In this document: piece after piece, positions 7,043-16,274 of the stretch
How positions within the stretch are numbered: the stretch's first letter is position 1
Layout of the letters: each line of letters begins with the position of its first letter
Origin: Pseudomonadota bacterium
GTDB lineage: Bacteria; Pseudomonadota; Alphaproteobacteria; Sneathiellales; Sneathiellaceae
Length of the DNA: 37,158 nucleotides
Assembly: GCA_024743055.1 (NCBI GenBank)
Contig: JANSXH010000022.1
Coordinates: forward strand, 1-37,158
Direction of reading: 5' to 3'
Translations under genes and position numbers: made by a program
Notes under the pieces: generated by a model
The model's input: the letters and a program-made list of their open reading frames with translations, nothing else
What the model was told of the DNA's origin: nothing
Database searches by the model: none

Positions 7043-8719
7043 ATGACTGGGAAGAAAATGGAACACGAAATAGAAGGTCGTGTTCATCCTTCAATCGAAG
7101 GTGTAAAGGAACAGTATAAAAGCGGCAAAATGGACCGCCGCGAATTTTTGAGAACCTCCACCTTATTAGGCCTGTCCGCCGCCGCCGCTTATTCATTTGT
7201 TGGCGCGGTTGATCCAACTATCGACGCTGCAGCTGAGACACCCAAGAAGGGCGGCATTCTTAAATGTTCCATGCCGGTTCAGGAAATGGCCGATCCGGCT
7301 ATTTATGCCTGGGTGGAAAAATCAAACGTAGCCCGTCAGATCTGTGAGTTTTTGACCATCACAGGTCCGGACAATGTGACCCGTCCGTATCTTGCTGAAA
7401 GCTGGACGGCCTCTGACGACTTGAAAACATGGACGTTCAATCTTCGCAAGGGCGTTAAATGGCATAACGGCGATGAGTTCAACGCCGATGATGTGGTCTT
7501 CAACTTTACGCGTTGGCTGGATCCAAAAGTCGGATCGTCCAATGTTGGATTGTTTGCCTCTATGGTGACGACCACCGGCGAAGGCGACAATGCAAAGAAA
7601 ACCATGACACCGGGTGCGGTTGAGAAGGTTGATAGCCATACGGTTCGCTTGAACCTGAATAACCCAGTTTTGTCTATTCCGGAAAACCTCTACAACTATC
7701 CAACCATGATTGTCCATCGTGACTTCAAGGGTGACCTAACAAAAGATCCGAACGGTACGGGTCCTTTCACCTTGACGGAGTTCGTTGTTGGTGAAAAAGC
7801 GATCTTGCGTCGGGTTGATCAGCCTTACTGGGGCGGAGAAGTTTATCTCGATGGTATTGACTACTACGATCATGGCGCTGCCTCTGCTGCTCAGCTGGCT
7901 GCGGTTGCCTCTGGTCAGGTTGATATGAACTACGAGTTTGATATCGCTTCGCTTGGAATGGCAGATTCTATCCCCGGCATGACAGTTTACAATGTACGGA
8001 CGGCTCAAACCGGTGTGATGCGTTTCCGCACGGACAAGAAACCGTTTGATGATCACCGGGTCAGAAAGGCGATCCAGCTTTGCTGTAAAGCTGATCAGTA
8101 TAATGAACTGGTTTATGGTGGCCGCGGTGATATTGGTGAGCATCACCATGTTTCGCCAATTCACCCGGAATATTTCGCTCTTAATCGTATGGAGCCAGAT
8201 GTTGAGAAGGCCAAACTGCTTTTGGCTGAAGCCGGTTACACAGACGGCCTGACAATCACGATTGATCTTGGCAATACAAACGGTCCCTGGCAGCAGCAAG
8301 TATGCGAAATCCTGAAAGAACAGGTAGCAGCTGCGGGAATTAATCTCGAACTGAACTTGATGCCAGCCTCCAAATATTGGGAAACCTGGCAGACAGCGCC
8401 GTTCGGCTTTACTTCCTGGACCCATCGCCCGCTTGGCACAATGGTACTAAGCTTGGCTTATCGCGCGGGCGTTCCTTGGAACGAAACTGCTTATGACAAT
8501 CCTGAGTGGGAAAAGGCATTGGACAAAGCAGAATCTCTTGTGGACGCAGAAGAACGCAAAGCAGCGATGAAGCCTGTACAAGAAATGCTCCAGAATGACG
8601 TCATCATGGTGCAACCTTTGTGGCAACCGAAATTCTTCCTGGCAAACTCCAATGTGAAGAATTTGAAGGCGCATCCAACCCAGTATCACCAGCTCTACAA
8701 AGTCTGGATTGATAGCTAA
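7043..8719 (+). CDS. ABC transporter substrate-binding protein, peptide/nickel family (SBP family 5)
   Basis: Periplasmic receptor of the DppA/OppA class, capturing peptides or similar solutes for the permeases encoded next. The product has 558 residues. A twin-arginine signal is clear: DRREFLR (31-37) followed by a hydrophobic Ala/Leu-rich stretch, so export folded via Tat is likely; the 30-residue N-terminal extension before it is unusually long. Family features include [37 protein letters not shown] and the [11 protein letters not shown] region. The ATG has a GGAG ribosome site eight bases upstream. A terminator separates it from the permease genes, which should let it be made in excess. 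The substrate is not predictable from sequence. Confidence 0.9.
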   Translation: MTGKKMEHEIEGRVHPSIEGVKEQYKSGKMDRREFLRTSTLLGLSAAAAYSFVGAVDPTIDAAAETPKKGGILKCSMPVQEMADPAIYAWVEKSNVARQICEFLTITGPDNVTRPYLAESWTASDDLKTWTFNLRKGVKWHNGDEFNADDVVFNFTRWLDPKVGSSNVGLFASMVTTTGEGDNAKKTMTPGAVEKVDSHTVRLNLNNPVLSIPENLYNYPTMIVHRDFKGDLTKDPNGTGPFTLTEFVVGEKAILRRVDQPYWGGEVYLDGIDYYDHGAASAAQLAAVASGQVDMNYEFDIASLGMADSIPGMTVYNVRTAQTGVMRFRTDKKPFDDHRVRKAIQLCCKADQYNELVYGGRGDIGEHHHVSPIHPEYFALNRMEPDVEKAKLLLAEAGYTDGLTITIDLGNTNGPWQQQVCEILKEQVAAAGINLELNLMPASKYWETWQTAPFGFTSWTHRPLGTMVLSLAYRAGVPWNETAYDNPEWEKALDKAESLVDAEERKAAMKPVQEMLQNDVIMVQPLWQPKFFLANSNVKNLKAHPTQYHQLYKVWIDS

Positions 8720-8733
8720 CATCAAGTAACGAA

Positions 8734-8766
8734 AACAAGGGCGCCAAAAACGCCCTTGTTTTTTTT
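8734..8766 (+). terminator. Intercistronic rho-independent terminator after binding-protein gene
   Basis: AACAAGGGCG (8734-8743) and CGCCCTTGTT (8751-8760) form a perfect 10-bp stem with a CCAAAAA loop, followed by T at 8761-8766 and a second T-run soon after. It probably terminates most transcripts after the binding protein, leaving read-through for the membrane and ATPase genes. Confidence 0.9.
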
Positions 8767-8798
8767 GATGCTTTTTTTTCCTGCGGGGGGAGCCTTCC

Positions 8799-9731
8799 AT
8801 GTTAATTTTGGCGGCACGTAGATTTGTATCCATGGCTTTGATCATGGTCGTGATTTCGTTCACTTTATTTGCAATTTTTGAATCCGATAAGCTGGCTGTG
8901 GCCGGTAAGGTTCTCGGACCGTATTCTAATACAGAACAACGGGAACTTTGGCTGGAACAGAATGGCTATAACGAGCCATTCGTTGAACGCTATTTTACCT
9001 GGGTGTTCAATGCCATGCGGGGTGACTTCGGAGATTCCATTCAGTTCAAGGCTCCTGTTGCAGACATAATGTGGCCGCGGCTTGGTAACACTGCCATTCT
9101 TGCAGGACTATATATGCTCTTTATGATCCCACTCTCCCTCACGTTAGGGGTGATTGCGGGCATGAAGGAAGGTTCTTTTCAGGACAGAGCGGTCTCGGTG
9201 GGATCGGTGCTGACAACGTCAGTGCCGGAATTTGCTTCAGCGACCTTCTTTACCGCCGTATTCGTCTTTGCCCTTGGCTGGTTCCCGGGAACCGCCGCCA
9301 TGACCGATGGTTTCAGTTGGGCGGAGATATTCCTCCCCGTGCTGGTATTGGTCATGTATGGCTTCGGCTATACGGCCCGAATGACCAGGGCCTCCATGGC
9401 GGAGGTCATGACGTCCCATTATATTCGAACGGCGGTGCTGAAAGGCATTCCCTACAGAAGGGTCATTATGAAGCATGCCTTGCGCAATGCTTTGATTGCG
9501 CCGTTTACGGTGATTATCCTGCAGCTTAACTGGTTGTTGTCCGGTGTGATCGTGGTCGAGGTCTTTTTTGCTTACAAGGGCTTCGGAAAACTGCTTCTGG
9601 ACGGTGCCTTATTTGGCGATATCTATGTGATCGAGGCCTGTACGCTCGTTGCCGTGTTTGTCGCGGTGTTCTCCCAGTTTATTTCGGATATAGGCTATAC
9701 ACTCCTAAATCCACGTATCCGGTTTACATGA
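8799..9731 (+). CDS. ABC transporter permease, DppB-type
   Basis: First inner-membrane subunit of the peptide-type importer, 310 residues. The N-terminal helix (about 8-28) is followed by a periplasmic segment with the family's NPFVERYFTW-like stretch (here NEPFVERYFTWV), then GDFGDSIQFKAPV and five further helices. The EAA loop that docks on the ATPase is YIRTAVLKGIPYRRVIMKHALRNA (split here as YIRTAVLKG and HALRNALIAP). A GGGGGAG ribosome site precedes the ATG. It lies 10 bp before the second permease gene and is clearly in the same operon. Confidence 0.9.
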   Translation: MLILAARRFVSMALIMVVISFTLFAIFESDKLAVAGKVLGPYSNTEQRELWLEQNGYNEPFVERYFTWVFNAMRGDFGDSIQFKAPVADIMWPRLGNTAILAGLYMLFMIPLSLTLGVIAGMKEGSFQDRAVSVGSVLTTSVPEFASATFFTAVFVFALGWFPGTAAMTDGFSWAEIFLPVLVLVMYGFGYTARMTRASMAEVMTSHYIRTAVLKGIPYRRVIMKHALRNALIAPFTVIILQLNWLLSGVIVVEVFFAYKGFGKLLLDGALFGDIYVIEACTLVAVFVAVFSQFISDIGYTLLNPRIRFT

Positions 9732-9741
9732 GGGGGCTGAC

Positions 9742-10629
9742 ATGACTGCAGAAACACAAAACAACGATACGACCCCGTCAGCTTTGGGCAAATTCTTCAC
9801 TTCAGTAGGTTTACTGAGAGAAAGTCCCATTGCCATTTTCGGCCTTTCGCTGATCTTGTTTTGGGTCATCCTGGCAATTCTGGCGCCAATCTTGCCGCTC
9901 TATGACCCGAACGCCCCGCTGGAACCGTTCAAGTTCCCGCTGGATGGCTCGGCCAAAAATGACGGTCTTTACTGGCTTGGCACAGATCACAAGGGCAGGG
10001 ACATTCTCTCTCGCGTGATTTTCGGCGCACAACAGGTGCTGGTCTGGGCAACGACGGCAACGGCCGTGGCCTATATCGTCGGTATGTTGATGGGCGTGGT
10101 AGCCGGCTATCTCGGCGGCTGGTGGGATGAAGTGATTTCTTTCATTTCCAACATCCTGTTGTCCTTCCCAGTGATCGTTCTCTACATCATCATCATCACC
10201 TATCTGGGTGCCACTGGCTTTAACATCGTTCTCGCGGTGACCTTCGCGTCGGCGCCGGGCATCATGCGTATTGTACGCGGGTTGGTGCTGGATCTGCGAA
10301 CACGGGATTATATCTTTGCGGCCCAGACACGCGGCGAAAGCCCGCTCTATATCATGATCGTAGAGTTGCTTCCCAATGCCCGCGGGCCGCTGATTGTGGA
10401 TGCCTGCCTGCGGCTTGGCTATACGACCATCACCATTGCCATGCTCGGATATCTGGGCCTTGGACTGCCACCACCAGATCCTGATTGGGGGAAAATGATT
10501 GCTGAAACACAACCTCTTGGAAGCTTCGCCGGTCATATGGCGGTTGTCCCGGCTGTTGCGATCTCATCCCTGGTGCTTGGCTTTAACCTGCTGGCCGACG
10601 GCCTGCGCGAAATTTCGATGAAAGATTAG
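9742..10629 (+). CDS. ABC transporter permease, DppC-type
   Basis: Second inner-membrane subunit, 295 residues. It has the N-terminal OppC-type helix (about 29-52, SPIAIFGLSLILF onward), then the characteristic LGTDHKGRDILSRVIFG motif (79-95) that begins the permease domain. The EAA loop is in the C-terminal half (DYIFAAQTRGESPLY, LLPNARGPLI), and the GLGLPPPDPDWGKMI segment near the end is typical of DppC. It ends 10 bp before the ATPase gene, whose ribosome site (AGGAGAGA) overlaps the stop. Confidence 0.92.
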   Translation: MTAETQNNDTTPSALGKFFTSVGLLRESPIAIFGLSLILFWVILAILAPILPLYDPNAPLEPFKFPLDGSAKNDGLYWLGTDHKGRDILSRVIFGAQQVLVWATTATAVAYIVGMLMGVVAGYLGGWWDEVISFISNILLSFPVIVLYIIIITYLGATGFNIVLAVTFASAPGIMRIVRGLVLDLRTRDYIFAAQTRGESPLYIMIVELLPNARGPLIVDACLRLGYTTITIAMLGYLGLGLPPPDPDWGKMIAETQPLGSFAGHMAVVPAVAISSLVLGFNLLADGLREISMKD

Positions 10630-10639
10630 GAGAGACGCG

Positions 10640-12724
10640 ATGGAACAGACACCCATTCTGGAATGCCGCAATCTATGTATCTCCTATGATACGCGCGGCG
10701 GGGAAATCCCGGCAGTCATCGATTTCAACATGAAGGTGATGCCCGGCAAAGGCGTCGGTATCGTGGGCGAATCCGGCTGCGGAAAATCCACGGTGGCCCT
10801 TGCCATCATGCAATATCTCGGATCCAACGGCTATATCAAGAGCGGAGAGATCTTCTTCCATGGGCGCGATATGCGGACCATGTCGGAAGAGGAACTTCGA
10901 AGTATCCGGGGATCCAAGATCGCGATGATTTATCAGGAGCCCATGGCTTCTCTCAATCCGTCCATGAAAATCGGGGAACAGTTGGCGGAAGTGCCTCTGT
11001 ACCATGAGGATGTGACGAAGGAAGAAGCCATGCAGCGGGCACTGGAGCTGCTGGAAGCGGTGAAGCTGCCGGATCCGCCTCGGATCTTGGATAGTTATCC
11101 GCATCAGATTTCCGGTGGTCAGCAACAGCGTGTGGTCATTGCCATGGCATTGTTGTCGAAGCCGGATCTTTTGTTGCTGGATGAGCCGACCACGGCCCTC
11201 GATGTGACAGTGGAACGGGGCATTGTTGAACTGGTCAATGAAATCTCGGCCGAGTTCGGTACTGCCATGGTCTATATCTCCCATAACCTGGGCCTGATTC
11301 TTGAAACCTGTGACCGGGTCACGGTGATGTATTCCGGTGAAGCGGTCGAGGATGGTACGGTTGAGGAAGTCTTCGATGATATGAAGCATCCTTATACCAG
11401 CGGCCTGTTCGCGTCGATCCCGCTTCCCGGGGCCGATAAGAACGAGAGACCGCTGGTGCCGATCCCGGGCCAATTACCCTTACCTCATCAACGACCGACA
11501 GGTTGTTATTTTGGCCCGCGCTGCGCTTTCTTCCGGGATGGACAGTGCAACCAGGAAAAGCTTCCCATGCGGACTGTCGAGGGGAATGAGGGACATCATG
11601 TCCGCTGTGTTCGCTTTGAGGAAATCGATTGGTCTGAAGGAGATCATACTTCGGTCGCCGTAAAATCTGTAGATTCCGGTAAAGTCGTCCTCAGTGTCAG
11701 GAATATGAAGAAATACTACGAGATAAAGAGTTCTTCAATTCTGGCGATGATCCGCGGCGACAATGTCAAGACCGTCAAGGCCAATGAGAACATCAACTTT
11801 GATGCGCGCGAGGCAGAGACAGTAGCTATCGTCGGCGAGTCCGGCTGTGGTAAATCGACTTTTGCCAAGGTTCTGATGGGGCTTGAAGATGCAACGGATG
11901 GGGAAGTGATCCTGAATGGTAAGGATCTCGGACAGATTCCCGTTCAGAAGCGCAGCCCGCAAACAGTTGGTCATCTGCAGATGGTCTTCCAGAACCCGTT
12001 TGACACCCTCAATCCCTCACACTCTGTGGGCAGTCAGATTGCCCGGGTGATCCGGAAATTTGGTGTTGAAAAAGACCCCAACAAGGTCCGGGAAAAGGTC
12101 AATGACCTGCTCGACCTGGTCAAGTTGCCTCGAGATTTCGCTCATCGGCGACCACGTCAGCTCTCTGGTGGTCAGAAACAGCGGATCGGGATTGCCCGTG
12201 CCTTTGCCGGGAACCCGGCAGTGGTTGTGGCCGATGAACCTGTTTCCGCGCTTGATGTGTCTGTTCAGGCCGCGGTGACGGGTTTGCTTACGGAGATCCA
12301 GAATGACCTGAGATCCACATTACTGTTTATCAGCCATGATCTCAGTGTTGTCCGCTATCTGTCTGATCGGGTTGTGGTTATGTATCTGGGGCATATCGTG
12401 GAGCAGGGGACAACGGACGAGGTCTTCTCGCCGCCCTATCACCCTTATACGGAAGCCTTGCTGTCAGCGGTTCCCATCGCCGATACCTCAGTTGAGCAGA
12501 AACAGATCATCCTGGAAGGAGATATCCCCTCGGCTGTTAATCCGCCGCCGGGCTGTCCGTTCCAGACCCGCTGCCCGCGCAAGATCGGCAGCATCTGCGA
12601 AACCGATGTGCCACCGGTCAAGGATATGGGCAACGGCCATATGGTCACGTGCCATCTGGACACCGATGTGTTCGAGGCCATGGAACCGGTCATCGTCATG
12701 CAGGAAGGTGAGGCGGCGGAGTAA
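10640..12724 (+). CDS. Fused double ATP-binding protein of peptide ABC transporter (DppD-DppF fusion)
   Basis: A 694-residue cytoplasmic protein carrying two complete ATPase domains in tandem, replacing separate DppD and DppF. Domain 1: Walker A GESGCGKST (43-51), signature ISGGQQQR (157-164), Walker B LLLLDEPTTALD. Domain 2: Walker A GESGCGKST (399-407), signature LSGGQKQR (508-515), Walker B VVVADEPVSALD. Each is followed by the oligopeptide-transporter C-terminal extension with four cysteines (GCYFGPRC...C...C and GCPFQTRC...C...C), the type shown to hold an iron-sulfur cluster in some homologues. This completes the importer as one gene each for receptor, two permeases and one dimer-equivalent ATPase. 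A terminator follows. Confidence 0.92.
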   Translation: MEQTPILECRNLCISYDTRGGEIPAVIDFNMKVMPGKGVGIVGESGCGKSTVALAIMQYLGSNGYIKSGEIFFHGRDMRTMSEEELRSIRGSKIAMIYQEPMASLNPSMKIGEQLAEVPLYHEDVTKEEAMQRALELLEAVKLPDPPRILDSYPHQISGGQQQRVVIAMALLSKPDLLLLDEPTTALDVTVERGIVELVNEISAEFGTAMVYISHNLGLILETCDRVTVMYSGEAVEDGTVEEVFDDMKHPYTSGLFASIPLPGADKNERPLVPIPGQLPLPHQRPTGCYFGPRCAFFRDGQCNQEKLPMRTVEGNEGHHVRCVRFEEIDWSEGDHTSVAVKSVDSGKVVLSVRNMKKYYEIKSSSILAMIRGDNVKTVKANENINFDAREAETVAIVGESGCGKSTFAKVLMGLEDATDGEVILNGKDLGQIPVQKRSPQTVGHLQMVFQNPFDTLNPSHSVGSQIARVIRKFGVEKDPNKVREKVNDLLDLVKLPRDFAHRRPRQLSGGQKQRIGIARAFAGNPAVVVADEPVSALDVSVQAAVTGLLTEIQNDLRSTLLFISHDLSVVRYLSDRVVVMYLGHIVEQGTTDEVFSPPYHPYTEALLSAVPIADTSVEQKQIILEGDIPSAVNPPPGCPFQTRCPRKIGSICETDVPPVKDMGNGHMVTCHLDTDVFEAMEPVIVMQEGEAAE

Positions 12725-12754
12725 TTTCTGTCTCCCTTATTTTCCAACCTATTT

Positions 12755-12784
12755 AGGCAGTCGCTTTCGAGCGGCTGCTTTTTT
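12755..12784 (+). terminator. Rho-independent terminator of the peptide ABC operon
   Basis: GCAGTCGCT (12757-12765) pairs with AGCGGCTGC (12770-12778) around a stable TTCG loop, then six T (12779-12784). It ends the operon and also lies just past the stop of the convergent LysR gene. Confidence 0.9.
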
Positions 12785-12795
12785 ATGAGTGGGTG

Positions 12796-13713
12796 TTAGC
12801 CAGCCTTAGAGCGAGAGACTTCCGCTTCTTCAAGCAACCAGTTACGAAAGGCGGTGATCTTGGGCTTTTCCATACTCTCCTTGGCGGTCAAAAGATAATA
12901 GGAAAAGGTAAGCGGGGTGCTGAGATTGGCATCGAAGGGACGGATAAGACGTCCGGCAGCCAGGTCGTCTGCCGCCAGAACATCTCCGATCAGCGCGACA
13001 CCTTGACCATCAAGCGCCGACTGGACCGCCATGCTTTCCATGGAAAACCGGGGGCCGCGTGTCGGATCAATATCGGTCAGTCCCGCCGCCAATAGCCACA
13101 TGCGCCAGCTCGCTTCCGCGTCCTTCCAATCGATATGAAGCAATGTGTGATGGCGTAAATCATCAGGGGTAGTTAACGGATGCTCCCCCTCAAGGAGGAG
13201 AGGGCTGCAGACCGGAGTATTGAACTGGCTGAACAGCCAGTCAGACTGTACCCCTGGATAACCGCCCGGGCCGTAGCGCAGGGCCATATCGGCTTCACCC
13301 TTTGCAACATCGACAAGATGATCGGTACCATCGAGGCGGATATCGATATCCGGATGCCGGCGACGAAATTTTTCCAGCCTTGGTACAAGCCACATAGCCC
13401 CAAAAGAGGGGCTGACACTCAAAGTAAGTTCATTGCTGTTCTTCTGGGCACGGATCTTGTCGATCCCTTCCGATAGAGTATCAAAGCCCTGACTGAGCGA
13501 CGGCAAGGCGGACTGTCCCGCCTCGGTTAGTCGGAGTGCCCGGGTTAGCCTGTAGAACAGAGGAGTCTCCAGATACTCCTCCAACGCTTTGACCTGATGG
13601 CCAATGGCCGCCGGAGTGACATTCAATTCCTCTGCTGCCTTGGTAAAACTCAAATGTCGGGCAGCAGCCTCAAAGGCTCTGAGAGCATTCAGGGGAGGGA
13701 GTGATCTTGACAT
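12796..13713 (-). CDS. LysR family transcriptional regulator, GcvA-like
   Basis: A 305-residue DNA-binding activator/repressor. The N-terminal winged HTH (about 1-65) has the GcvA-subgroup opening PLNALRAFEAAARHLSFTKAA and AIGHQVKALEEYL. The rest is a substrate-binding-like effector domain beginning near 90 (LTLSVSPSFGAMWLVPRL), again GcvA-like. It is divergent from an EamA transporter gene with a 110-bp spacer, the usual arrangement for a LysR protein and its target. A 12-bp palindrome in that spacer is a candidate site. The effector is unknown; the GcvA name marks the subgroup and does not imply glycine cleavage control. Confidence 0.9.
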   Translation of the reverse strand: MSRSLPPLNALRAFEAAARHLSFTKAAEELNVTPAAIGHQVKALEEYLETPLFYRLTRALRLTEAGQSALPSLSQGFDTLSEGIDKIRAQKNSNELTLSVSPSFGAMWLVPRLEKFRRRHPDIDIRLDGTDHLVDVAKGEADMALRYGPGGYPGVQSDWLFSQFNTPVCSPLLLEGEHPLTTPDDLRHHTLLHIDWKDAEASWRMWLLAAGLTDIDPTRGPRFSMESMAVQSALDGQGVALIGDVLAADDLAAGRLIRPFDANLSTPLTFSYYLLTAKESMEKPKITAFRNWLLEEAEVSRSKAG

Positions 13714-13741
13714 TCTCTATATCCTAGTAAATCTATTTCAT

Positions 13742-13753
13742 AGATCTAGATCT
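13742..13753. promoter_or_regulatory. Palindrome in LysR/EamA divergent spacer
   Basis: AGATCTAGATCT is a perfect 12-bp palindrome 29 bp from the lysR start and 70 bp from the transporter start. Its location between divergent genes fits a LysR binding site, but it does not by itself show the T-N11-A form clearly. Confidence 0.35.
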
Positions 13754-13823
13754 TCTCGTTTGTTGAGGGCCAGTACTCTGCCCATACTCATATAAATATA
13801 GGGCAATTAGGGAAGGCTGCAAG

Positions 13824-14714
13824 GTGGTCGAAAAAAACATATCCAAGAAATTATATGCCATCAACGACAGACCTGCCGCCGAATATTATCTTGGCATGGG
13901 GCTGATTATGCTGTCAGCCCTGACTTTCAGCACGGCAGGTCTTTTTACCAAGGGGGTTGCCGCCGGTGCCTGGGAAGTTATTTTCTGGAGAGGTATTTTT
14001 GCAGTGGGTTTTACGGTCTGTTGGAGCCTGAGCCGCGGTACTCAGCGCCATAATTACAAAATGGGCGTAAGCGGAATTGGGATTGCCGTGGTGGGTGCTT
14101 TGGGAACCGCGGCTTTTATCTCCTCCTTCAAATTCACCTCCATCGCCAACGTGTCTCTGATCTATGCCATTTCGCCCTTGATCGCAGCCCTCCTGGCCTG
14201 GTTTGTCATGGGGGAGAGGATATCCGTCCGCATGTTGATCGGCTGTCTGACAGCGCTCATTGGAGTGGCGATAATTGTTTCCGGCTCCCTCGGACAGATC
14301 AGCCTTACCGGGGATATGCTGGCCCTGTGGATGACTTTCGTCATGGCCCTGACCATGGTTCTCTACCGCAGATTTCCGGCAACGCCGACTGCCGGGCCAG
14401 CAATTCTTTCGTCTCTGTTATTGCTGCCCGCTGCTCTTTTCTTCGGGGCACCATTTGCTGTAAAGCTATCGGAGATCGCCATACTGGCAGCCTTCGGACT
14501 ACTGTTCGCCATTGCCACAGTTACCCTGGCGGAAGGGGCCAAGCGTGTCCCCTCTGGTCAGACGGCCCTGCTAAGCTCTCTTGAGACGCCGCTGGCACCG
14601 ATATTTGCTTTCCTGTTATTGGCAGAAGTCCCGAACAGCGCCACCTATATCGGCGGTGCCCTGATCCTCATGGCCGTCCTGCTTGCAATCCGGCGAGAAG
14701 CGCCTTCGTCTTAA
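13824..14714 (+). CDS. DMT family transporter with two EamA domains
   Basis: A 296-residue inner-membrane protein with ten predicted helices in two EamA repeats (about 22-150 and 160-292), belonging to the drug/metabolite transporter superfamily of mostly amino-acid or metabolite exporters. Characteristic stretches are ISPLIAALLAWFVMGERIS in the first repeat and SLETPLAPIFAFLLLAEVP in the second; the Glu after the inner loops is the family hallmark. The start is GTG with GGAAGG eight bases upstream. It is probably controlled by the divergent LysR regulator. The transported compound is unknown. Confidence 0.88.
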   Translation: MVEKNISKKLYAINDRPAAEYYLGMGLIMLSALTFSTAGLFTKGVAAGAWEVIFWRGIFAVGFTVCWSLSRGTQRHNYKMGVSGIGIAVVGALGTAAFISSFKFTSIANVSLIYAISPLIAALLAWFVMGERISVRMLIGCLTALIGVAIIVSGSLGQISLTGDMLALWMTFVMALTMVLYRRFPATPTAGPAILSSLLLLPAALFFGAPFAVKLSEIAILAAFGLLFAIATVTLAEGAKRVPSGQTALLSSLETPLAPIFAFLLLAEVPNSATYIGGALILMAVLLAIRREAPSS

Positions 14715-14819
14715 CACCGCCGCCCATGCTCAATCGTAATTAACTTGACCTTGAGTATAATATTTAACACCGTAGTCTCTGCTGGCTAAGGCAGTCGTTG
14801 CAGCTTTTTAACAAGGTAC

Positions 14820-15140
14820 ATGATGAAAATTTGGCGACTAACCGTTGTAACGAAATTGGACAGGAACCAGGCGATTACGGTCGCCCGGGAATCCCTCTCG
14901 CGCCAGGGCGGCTGGATCACTCATCACACATTGTTTTCGAACCATGCGGCTACCCTAAATTTTGAGCTGCCATCGACTTCGGCGACTGCTTTTATTGAAA
15001 AGCTCGCGGAGGCTGGGCTTGCCGCCAAATATGACGGTGAAATCCCGGGTGGAGATAGCGGCGACCTTCAGGGCAGCTTACAGATGACGTTCCTCCACGA
15101 TGATCCGGACCTCAAACGAGATGTACCTGCCTTCGGATAG
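14820..15140 (+). CDS. Conserved-looking small protein, unknown function
   Basis: A 106-residue soluble protein I do not recognise. It opens with a beta strand (KIWRLTVVTK), then a helix (QAITVARESLSRQGG), strands around HHTLFSNHAATLNFELP, a helix (TAFIEKLAEAGL) and a Gly-rich tail (GEIPGGDSGD). This alternation could form an ACT- or ferredoxin-like fold, so a small regulatory domain is possible. A TATAAT at 14756-14761 lies about 60 bp upstream and may be its own promoter. The codon pattern is like its neighbours. It converges with the desaturase gene. Confidence 0.6.
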   Translation: MMKIWRLTVVTKLDRNQAITVARESLSRQGGWITHHTLFSNHAATLNFELPSTSATAFIEKLAEAGLAAKYDGEIPGGDSGDLQGSLQMTFLHDDPDLKRDVPAFG

Positions 15141-15183
15141 GGGTGCTCACCCAAACATTGGTCCAGGGACTTTACGGAGCTTT

Positions 15184-16251
15184 CTAGTCTCGCTTGGATA
15201 TGCTCTTGAAGGATCTCAAACTCTGGGTCCATTCATCCCACAGAGAAAACCGAAAGAGTGAAAGGCTTTCCCAGAGACTTATGCGGTTGACCTTTTGCAG
15301 CATCGGAAGATCATCAAGGCAGGAACGGAGATTGTAATTGGGAATTCGGCTGCTGAGGTGATGAATGTGATGAATGCCGATATTGGCAGAAAACCAGCGG
15401 AGCGGCTGCGGCAGATCGTAATAACTGCTCGACATCACGGACGCTTCATGAAAATCCCAATTCTTGTCCTTGCGCCAATAGGTGTTTTCGAACTGATGCT
15501 GGACGTAAAATAACCAGATGCCGACAGTTGAGGAAATGACCACGATCGGGGTTTGTACCATCAGCACCTCGATAAATCCGAAACCGAAGCTCAAGCTGCT
15601 GAGAATGGCGGCAATGGCAAGATTAGTGATCATGACACCGATCAGAAGTCGGCGGTTGCGCCGGAGAAGATCAAAGGGAAGGCGGTATTTGATAACAAAC
15701 AAATAAACCGGGCCAATTCCCAGCATAACCAGCGGATTGCGATAGAGGCGATAGACCAGACGCTGCCAGCGCGACAGGGCGAGATATTCAGCAACGGTGA
15801 GGGTTTTTATGTCTCCCAAGCCCCGCTTCTCCAGATTGCCGCAGGTCGCGTGATGAGTGTTGTGCGAATATCGCCAATATGCGTGGGGGGTAAGTGTGAT
15901 CACCCCGATCAGGTTGCCGATCCAGTCATTCAGGCGGCGTGACTTGAAAAAGGAACGATGACCGCAGTCATGTTGAATGGCGAACAATCTGACCATGAAT
16001 GCCGCGGCCGGGATGGAAAGGAGGAGGGTGAGCCAATAAGCGCCCTCGACTGTTCCATACATGGTAATCATCAATCCGAGCAACGGTGGTATCGTTGTCA
16101 GCAATTGAAGAATGCTCTTGCGATTTTCAGGAACGATATGCTGGCGGGCTACTTCCGCCCACTGGCGCGCTTCTGATGCCACAGCACTTTGTGATAATGC
16201 GCGGCTAATCATTTCGCCCTTATTTTGGGGCGTGTCAGGTGAAATATTCAT
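15184..16251 (-). CDS. Membrane fatty acid desaturase (acyl-lipid/omega-6 type)
   Basis: A 355-residue membrane diiron desaturase that introduces a double bond into acyl chains of membrane lipids, using O2. The three histidine boxes are HDCGH (94-98), HNTHH (130-134) and HHIHH (294-298), and further histidines occur at QHQFENTYW (H252). Hydrophobic pairs lie at about 48-90 and 175-250. The box pattern and the segment LIGVITLTPHAYWRYSHNTHH are typical of bacterial delta-12-like enzymes; regioselectivity is not certain. Its start region carries two nested inverted repeats that could control initiation. It appears to be transcribed alone. Confidence 0.88.
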   Translation of the reverse strand: MNISPDTPQNKGEMISRALSQSAVASEARQWAEVARQHIVPENRKSILQLLTTIPPLLGLMITMYGTVEGAYWLTLLLSIPAAAFMVRLFAIQHDCGHRSFFKSRRLNDWIGNLIGVITLTPHAYWRYSHNTHHATCGNLEKRGLGDIKTLTVAEYLALSRWQRLVYRLYRNPLVMLGIGPVYLFVIKYRLPFDLLRRNRRLLIGVMITNLAIAAILSSLSFGFGFIEVLMVQTPIVVISSTVGIWLFYVQHQFENTYWRKDKNWDFHEASVMSSSYYDLPQPLRWFSANIGIHHIHHLSSRIPNYNLRSCLDDLPMLQKVNRISLWESLSLFRFSLWDEWTQSLRSFKSISKRD

Positions 16252-16252
16252 A

Positions 16253-16270
16253 TTCCTATTTCTATAGGAA
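16253..16270. promoter_or_regulatory. Inverted repeat covering the desaturase ribosome site
   Basis: TTCCTA (16253-16258) and TAGGAA (16265-16270) are exact reverse complements six bases apart. Read on the gene's strand, the copy next to the start (TAGGAA) is the ribosome site itself. If transcribed, the hairpin would hide the site, as in a temperature- or ligand-opened switch. Confidence 0.4.
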
Positions 16271-16274
16271 AAGG

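Noticed and set aside
7736..8425. 229-codon minus-strand frame opposite the binding-protein gene
   Set aside because: Antisense to a well-supported family 5 binding protein; no domain pattern or start signal.
10673..11473. 266-codon minus-strand frame opposite the fused ATPase gene
   Set aside because: His/Arg/Gln-rich translation typical of a reversed ABC ATPase; the sense strand carries perfect Walker and signature motifs.
14745..14761. TTGACC followed by TATAAT as a promoter pair
   Set aside because: The two hexamers are only five bases apart, so they cannot work together; only the TATAAT is kept as a possible -10.
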